Shown here: piece by piece, positions 58,031 to 64,000 of the stretch
Layout: every line of letters begins with the position of its first letter
Numbering within the stretch: position 1 is the first letter of the stretch
Origin: Gracilariopsis chorda
Lineage: Eukaryota; Rhodophyta; Florideophyceae; Gracilariales; Gracilariaceae
Assembly (NCBI GenBank): GCA_003194525.1
Contig: NBIV01000002.1
Location: forward strand, 310,001 to 374,000
DNA: 64,000 bases
Direction: 5' to 3'
Notes under the pieces: generated by a model
What the model was told of the DNA's origin: nothing
The model's database searches: none
Seen by the model: the letters and a program-made list of their open reading frames with translations, nothing else
Position numbers and translations under genes: made by a program

Positions 58031-58610
58031 TAGAAATAGCTATAGTTATTATTTACTTTTCTTTGAGTAAATTTGGCTCTAGCATCGGTTGTAACATGCA
58101 CAAACCATCTAGGGTCATTCTAATCGACCTGCTAAAGAAATCGGTTATCCATTTGCCATGCAAAACTGGCCTCAAAGCCGAGTTGGCATCTTCATGACAC
58201 CCTGTCAATATGATATGACTACATTTTCATGTCAAAGAAGTCTTGGGTGACGACGTGGACATATTGGCTCTGAAGTACACGTTGGCTACTACTCACAACG
58301 TTGACAGACATTTCACACGGTACAGCAGGGATCGAACGGTCATGGAAGATTCCCGAGGGAGTCGTGCCAAGTCATCACTGGCACCCTGGGTTCATGCCAG
58401 ATCATCAAGACCTTGTCTTATGACAAGTCATCAGCATTGATGGAATTTTCCAAGTCATCAAACGACTAGATCTAGCACTGAACCCGGTAAACCAGTCGCG
58501 GATGGAGGCCAGCACGAGCACAAAGCATCATACCGTTTAAGTCGGACGAATTCTCATCGACTAGTGGCATTGATAGAACTAGACTAGAAACTCTATATAA
58601 ACCACGATGG

Positions 58611-59048
58611 ATGTTCCGAACTTCGAACTCGTATCATCACGATCGACTTCCAACCAATTCAGCCGCTGCCCCTCTGTTCCTAACAAAGCTCTCCCCAATT
58701 GTGGACGGACGCTATCGAGTGGTATCTACTAATGCCAACAAAGTTGTGTTGGACATTAACAATCAAAACGAGCGGATATCACGAGATCGCGTCACCCACG
58801 CTTCTAATTTTCAGATGGAAGTGGTTATCGCTGCTGTGACGCTTTCAAAGGTATCTCCATCGGATGAACCCCAGCGTACGGATTGTACGTCCTCGCGCCC
58901 TGCGATTCTACCAAAACCGGATCGTGGTTTCGCCGATCTACCTTTGCAATCGAGTTCTCAACCCATTGGGTCTCGTGGTACACAATGGAATAAACCGCAA
59001 GTACTCACTCGAGTAACACCTTCACCTGAGGTTCTTTCCGATCTCTGA
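58611..59048 (+). pseudogene. GPY/F-like segment of E4 integrase, displaced
   Basis: A 145-codon ORF contains FLTKLSPIVDGRYRVVSTNA, NKVVLDINNQNE and RISRDRVTHAS, the same module as VVTATDNTVLIKEDELENR in E1. It lies about 600 bp after the integrase piece that ends RRHKL near 58030, which in related elements is followed directly by this module. So a roughly 580-bp insertion may separate them. Confidence 0.6.
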
Positions 59049-60853
59049 ACTGTGGCTTAGAAGGGGTAGGGTGCTGGTGAAATCGCTGTCGATGTATTGC
59101 CGTCACTGGGAAATCCGCTCGCTGGATCTCGTCGCAACGCTGCGCTAGCTCTAGAGGGAGTAACTTCTACTAAGGAACCGAAACTTCGAGGTATAAGTCG
59201 CTATTTCTCAACGCAAAGAGAGTAACATCAGAAAGGGTCAGACAACCCCATTACGGGAAGACACTACTGGTAACACCAATGCTGTGGTCCAACCGTCATC
59301 TTCAACGACGAAGGACAATCGCGCTCACGAAAATGTGAACCCCAGCAAGAAGACGGCCTCTGCAGACCCATATACGGTTTCTTAAGGCGATTGCAACTTA
59401 AGTTTGTCAATATCGTGGTATACAGAAGAACGAAGCTCCGTAAAATCACGGAAGGCAATTTTGAGAACTTTTGGGCAGAAGTCCTACCTTCGTTGGTGAA
59501 ATTGGACACAATGGCCTACGCCATGACATACTTGCTTTTTGAAAATACAGAGAACCAGGTTACAGTAGTAGAGAAAGCCGACGCGTGTGCACACGCTCCG
59601 TGATGACCGTTCGAAAACGCAACACCATTTGGTGACGCAAAGTAACCTTTTGGCTCTCGTGGACGTGACCCAAACCAATCAGATGGTGACAAAAGCCCCG
59701 TGTTTGGTGAACCGCTACCTTGGCGCATTGCGTGCCTTGTGTGAGTGTCACCGTCGCAACGGCACATCCGCGTGGAAAGGGAGAACTTCTACAATCTCCG
59801 AGGCCACCGCTCCGGTGGTACTCGCTCATGACCAATGTTCTTTAGCTCTTTGTACTCGTGAGAGGGAATAATTTCAAAGAACCTTCTCTGATTGCCGTTG
59901 TGGGGCAAAACCAGTGCGGGTTGTAGCTCTCAAGGCGCCCGAGTCCTTGCTACCTATGGATGGTAGACTCAGTGGACGAGCCCTCTACTCCAAACGAGTG
60001 TCGGGTGTATAACTGACAGTGGATACTGGCTATAACTATTGAGGTGAATACCAAGAATCCTGAGAAGAACGAGATCAGAGAAGAATCTAATTGAGGGGAC
60101 GTAGACAGCGTACTCAGCAAATGTAGTGTTTCAAAGGGGCACAAGAACCAGACAACGAGGGGGCGAGGGTCGTGCTCAAAGCGGCAGCAGACCCGAGAAC
60201 CAAGGGGTAAAACAGGAACAAGCAACAACGAAACAACCCAATACTGGGGCGGAGGTCTGTCCTGCAACAGGATACACAAAATAAACAAAGAAATGTTAGA
60301 CCCACGGTCGGTGTACTTACACAGATGTCCTGAGCGTTCCACAGGGGGTATTCGTACTGAAACCAAACGTGGTTACTATCCAGATGGTGTCGTGAAACTA
60401 CGAGGGCAGTTGCAACCAGAGCCCGCTGTAGTTTGTCAGACTAGGGCGATGGTTTTGAAGACCAACCTTGGTTGAGTTTACTGTGACCTCGTGACCCGCC
60501 GTCACTCCCACCGAAGTAAGGATCACTAGAAACATGTAAACTACCTAAGAAATTAGTGCACACCTTCTCAGGGCCATAAAAGTGGAGGACCTAGTGTCAT
60601 GGGCCAAACAAAGTAAGCTAACCTACTAAATAAATTCCGAAATCGGAGCCAAAAGTTCCTACGCGTGCCACGCGTTTGTCCTGTACCAGTCCATCTAGAA
60701 ATCATCTAAAGGGAAAAATTCACACCGAAAACTTCCACAATTGAACCCGCAATTGGGGCAAATCCGTACATCAGTAATTCATCTAAGGAGGGTAAAAGCA
60801 ACTCCCAAAGGAGATGTTTTGCTCCACACCCGTTAGGACGTCTATAACGTAAG
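59049..60853. other. E4 region without a recognisable domain
   Basis: About 1.8 kb between the GPY/F-like module and the chromodomain. Some open stretches (for example 59587-59871) look coding but match nothing I know. In E1 the GPY/F module and chromodomain are only about 55 codons apart. Confidence 0.4.
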
Positions 60854-61213
60854 TTGTCATATCGTCACCGCGACGATATAGGACGAAGTCATGAAGCTGT
60901 CACCGCTCCCCAAGAGGGTTCTTATCGCCCCTGGTGGTGTCTAGAGCCGTACTTTGGGTTGCAAAAGCGACATCAGGCCACGGTACGCGTCATGGTGAAG
61001 GAGAACACAGAAGTACAGGAGTTTTTCGTGGAACGTATCGTACGTCATCAAACTCGTGATGGAGTACTGAAGTACCTCCTCCGCTGGTATGGATATCCAC
61101 CCGACAAAGATACATGGGAACCTATAGAGCACTTCCCAAGGCCCAAGATTATATCTTATTATCGTAGGACCCGGTCGGCTCTTCAAACCACCTTGGACTA
61201 TGTGCAAGTTTGA
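60854..61213 (+). pseudogene. chromodomain of E4
   Basis: The open segment ends with a clear chromodomain: EFFVERIVRHQTRDGVLKYL, LRWYGYPPDKDTWEPIEHFP and IISYYRR. The W-Y-G-Y and full W-E-P triplet are intact, making it the best-preserved chromodomain in the window. The first codon is TTG and the segment is only the end of the polyprotein frame. Confidence 0.85.
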
Positions 61214-61430
61214 TAACCAAACTTGGTGAGATTGCGAATGACGTTGATACAACAGCAACGCAGTATGTGAAGGTATCTAAGGAGAGTGATGAGTTGAGAA
61301 TTCTGACAGGAGTGGAGCTTCCAGGATAATTCCCCTTCACCCACCAAATTAAAGGTTTCACCTAATTAATGGTTCATGAAGATATGCCTCATGGTTATGA
61401 AGTACAAGAAGAAGAAGTTTTAAGCAAGAA

Positions 61431-61450
61431 TTAAGAAGAAGAAGAAGAAG
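61431..61450 (+). repeat. short GAA microsatellite
   Basis: About six AAG/GAA units just after the chromodomain, in the E4 3' untranslated part. Confidence 0.7.
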
Positions 61451-61691
61451 TATGAAAGCACGATTTTGTTTACTCTGTGTTCAGAAGATCTATCACTAGG
61501 TGATCAAGTACCGCTAGGTTGCTACACTCCCAATCAGGGACCGACACCACCTTGGTTTGACGCTTCATATATCTAACGTGTATCGCCTGATTTAAGAGGA
61601 ACCGGAATGTAAGTGTAACTTATCGTGATTCTGTTACCTAATCACTTTGCCACCTGCGAGTTCCGCTCGAAGAACGCAGGAACCCTCGGCT

Positions 61692-61704
61692 AAGGGGGGG
61701 GAGA
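61692..61704 (+). other. polypurine tract of E4
   Basis: AAGGGGGGGGAGA ends exactly at the 3' LTR start. Confidence 0.75.
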
Positions 61705-62640
61705 TGTGGTGCAACGCGAAATGCATGGAAATCGCGATGATGCTAGTCATAGGAGTGCGACGCAGTTACCGTGACCGCTCTACCGTATATGAGTTGGAAG
61801 TGTACGAGGTGATCCCAATGGGATGGTTTACGTTGTGAAATTACACCTAGGAAGGTAGGAATCTAGAATAGATTGTAGGATAAGTGGATGCATGTGCGCG
61901 TGTGTGATAGAACCATGCTATAGTGTTATGTTTCACTTGGATTGACCCCTTAGGGGGCCTGGCACTGGCCTGGGCACGTGTTTGAACCTGAGAAGGTGTG
62001 CACTATTGTATTTAATTATTATAATTTATTATGGTAGTATACCTACTTAGGTGAGCGTGACTTTGTCGTCACGAGCACTAAGTAAAGCTAACCCGAGACT
62101 CCGGTCATTCATAACTTTTCAATTTGGCCTGACGTATCCGGCTCTGGATTGGGAGGTCGTTGCGCCCTGTACTACTCCTCGCGGAGGTTCACCGCATTTG
62201 GTTCGCTCAATTCAGCCGCTCGGTAAACATACAGATACTCTGTGTTATATTGTCGTTTGAAATTTATTTATCATGTGGTAGTGGTATCGCCCCTGTGGTG
62301 GGTAATTTGTACGCTACATCCTGTGCATGTGCACCCTTCGTCAGGTCTGTTTCTGCTTTCCGCACGACCCACCGGCTGGTTTTTCCCCGTCCTGGGAAGG
62401 CACTTTTCACCGGGTGTATTCTAAACCACAGCATCGCGTGGCACACTGGTCTCTGGTTTTACCGTCTTTCGGGCTCTGGTTTATCTTTCATTATCCACCT
62501 CTGTGGTCAATCCAAAATACCTACGTAGTAAAGTCCGTATTACAGGCATACAGAGGGCTTTGTCACTGGGTCTGCCTCCACAGGGAACATGGCCCCGGAC
62601 ACCATGATTGGGATACCCAAACGTCGGGTTTTGGACTACA
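61705..62640 (+). repeat. 3' LTR of E4 (936 bp)
   Basis: Starts TGTGGTGCAACG and ends GGACTACA (TG...CA). Aligns to 50608-51540 throughout. Confidence 0.9.
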
Positions 62641-63967
62641 ATGACCTTGGAAGTTATTCAAACTCATTAAGAAAAGGCATTGGTGATGCTGTCCGCTTTC
62701 TGGCATACAAGTAGTGCCAGTTTCAGAAGTTGATGTTTTTCTGCAGCGCTATTCTCGCCGTGGCTATCAAACGTGTGGTATGTATAGTCTTGATGGTAAT
62801 GTCATATCCAAACCTCTGTCTTAAACACCGCAGTCGAGTGAGCAATTCTCTCCCTGGTGCATTCTTCTTAGTCCAATCGATGAAGAACATCAATATCGCC
62901 AGCATTTAAGAGTGCCATAAGTATTCCTGCTCAACTTCTCCCTCAAAAGATCTTTCTTCTTTGTTACAGTGATTCTCGACCTCTACTGCTGGGTTCTGGA
63001 ACGTTCCTGGTACACTTACTTTTCCAAACTCCTTCAAAGTTTTTACTTCTGCCAGTTCAGAGCTTTGTGCATCCCCTCGACTGTTCAACAGCAGCAATAC
63101 ATTCTCATGAAACGAATTCGGTTCAATATAAGGTATTGTCTCATATTGCGCTGCGTCGTCTTCATTTGAAATTGAATGTCCTGCCCCTGGTATGGATGGG
63201 TTTTTTGGACTAAGAAATGTCATTCTCTTTCTTTGAAGGAGATATTGCATCTTCACAGCTATTCCAAGTGTACTCGAACGTTTTTACATCTACCTCGTTT
63301 CCGCTGCTGTTTTAGCCAAGATGCAGCGTGAACTTTGGCTGCAAACCATTTTCGTCATCTCTTGGAATTTGGTACAATATCGAGCTACATACTGTTGTTT
63401 ATGTCCTCCTTATCTCTGGAAAGGGCAGCCCCAGAAACTCGGGGTTATGGTTGGAGTCTATAGCAAATGTTCCATCCTGACCTATCGGTTAGCAGCTTTT
63501 CAGTAACAGAGACCTACCTACTTCCACGGTGACACATATTTGAGTCATCGCAGCGAAAGGGAATGATAGTGTTTGTGGTGCTTTTTACGGAATAAATGGC
63601 AGTAGTGTAGACCGTAGGAGTGTGCGTCACTCTTGGTATCGTATAGCGTATGTGGAAAGTCTAGCAAACTCTCCTTTGCCAACCTCTTTCTCCTGCCCAC
63701 GCTCTTTACTCATTTCAGTCACTGCAGTTCATTTTCGGAAGGTCCTGATTAATAGGTTGGAATCCCTTGTGTAGGGGGATTCTTCGTATCTGAATTCAAG
63801 GTCCTATCAATTATCTCTTTCAATACGGAGTTCAAAACTACCAATGAGTCCGTGAACCAAACGTTTTTCACTTTCTTCAGCACTACCACCTTCCGTACAC
63901 CCGTGTGATATTTCTGATCCGCAGTCTGACTTCTTTCCTCACCTTTTCGATAAAACTTCCTCGTCAT
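62641..63967 (-). pseudogene. MULE-2 5' part (N-terminal coding pieces)
   Basis: Minus-strand pieces at 63967-63749, 63256-62906 and 62905-62723 lie upstream of the MULE-2 transposase once E4 is removed. 62905-62723 reads MFFIDWTKKNAPGRELLTRL and FGYDITIKTIHT, which resembles the N-terminal DNA-binding region of FAR1/MULE proteins. The piece above it is acidic. The ATGAC duplication starts at 62641. The gene start is not identified and may lie beyond the window. Confidence 0.5.
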
Positions 63968-64000
63968 GGTTGTTTTGTAACGGATGCATTAGAAGTACTT

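Larger units (their letters stand above)
50608..62640 (+). mobile_element. Ty3/gypsy chromodomain retrotransposon E4 (12 kb), nested in MULE-2
   Basis: A 12,033-bp unit with direct LTRs of 933 and 936 bp, a perfect ATGAC target duplication, a primer site 2 bases after the 5' LTR, and a G-rich purine tract abutting the 3' LTR. Inside are gag, protease, RT, RNase H, integrase and a chromodomain on the plus strand, all broken by many stops. It is long for a gypsy element: about 2.8 kb separate the end of the integrase core from the chromodomain. LTR divergence is larger than in E3 or the copia element. Confidence 0.93.

Noticed and set aside
58030-58610. Separate nested MITE inside E4
   Set aside because: The gap fits an insertion, but I found neither terminal inverted repeats nor a target duplication.
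1-64000. tRNA or rRNA genes
   Set aside because: I looked for T-loop-like GGTTCGANTCC patterns and rRNA-like conserved blocks and found nothing convincing; a tRNAscan run would settle this.

Overview
This window is eukaryotic nuclear DNA that is almost entirely a graveyard of transposable elements. I recognise no conserved host gene, rRNA, tRNA or CRISPR array. The mix is four Ty3/gypsy elements (three with a chromodomain), one Ty1/copia element, two Mutator-like (MULE) transposons, a PIF/Harbinger transposon, two pogo-like transposase copies and a MITE. It is neither bacterial nor viral. My best guess is a repeat-rich alga, possibly a florideophyte red seaweed, or another protist; this is a low-confidence inference from the element mix and short gene structures, not from a host marker.

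Layout. (1) About 1-6760, minus strand: decayed chromodomain gypsy element E1, cut by the left window edge. (2) About 7450-9363, plus: 5'-truncated relative E2 (RNase H end, integrase, chromodomain). (3) 9364-11560: unassigned remnants. (4) 11561-18240: MULE-1, bounded by long terminal inverted repeats, with a Ulp1-like cysteine protease remnant and a MULE transposase with a SWIM-type zinc motif. (5) 18464-26135: gypsy element E3, complete by structure (260-bp LTRs, CTTCT target duplication, primer site, purine tract), with two extra antisense ORFs between pol and the 3' LTR; one looks cysteine-protease-like. (6) 26141-29991: non-coding DNA, then an intact 567-codon ORF of unknown function. 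(7) 29992-34584, minus: Ty1/copia element with only 90-bp LTRs, a GAAAC target duplication and a primer site resembling a half-tRNA(iMet) site. (8) 34646-35633: frameshifted unknown ORF pair with CxxC motifs. (9) 36990-40660: two pogo-like transposases in tandem. (10) 41893-42105: MITE; about 42628-44893: PIF/Harbinger transposase and a convergent Myb/SANT-like candidate. (11) 48402-50607 plus 62641-63967, minus: MULE-2, split by (12) 50608-62640, plus: 12-kb chromodomain gypsy element E4 (about 935-bp LTRs, ATGAC target duplication).

How the parts relate. All recognisable genes are self-mobility genes. LTR divergence by eye gives a relative order: copia youngest (3 differences in 90), E3 next (about 19 in 260), E4 oldest of the three (roughly one difference in seven or eight bases over the first 200). 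E4 landed inside MULE-2, and removing E4 with one copy of its target duplication leaves an open MULE-2 reading frame across the join. The copia element landed between the 567-codon ORF and the CxxC ORF pair, which were only about 360 bp apart before. The points most worth following are the antisense ORFs of E3, the Ulp1-carrying MULE, the short-LTR copia element and the intact unknown ORF at 27993-29696.
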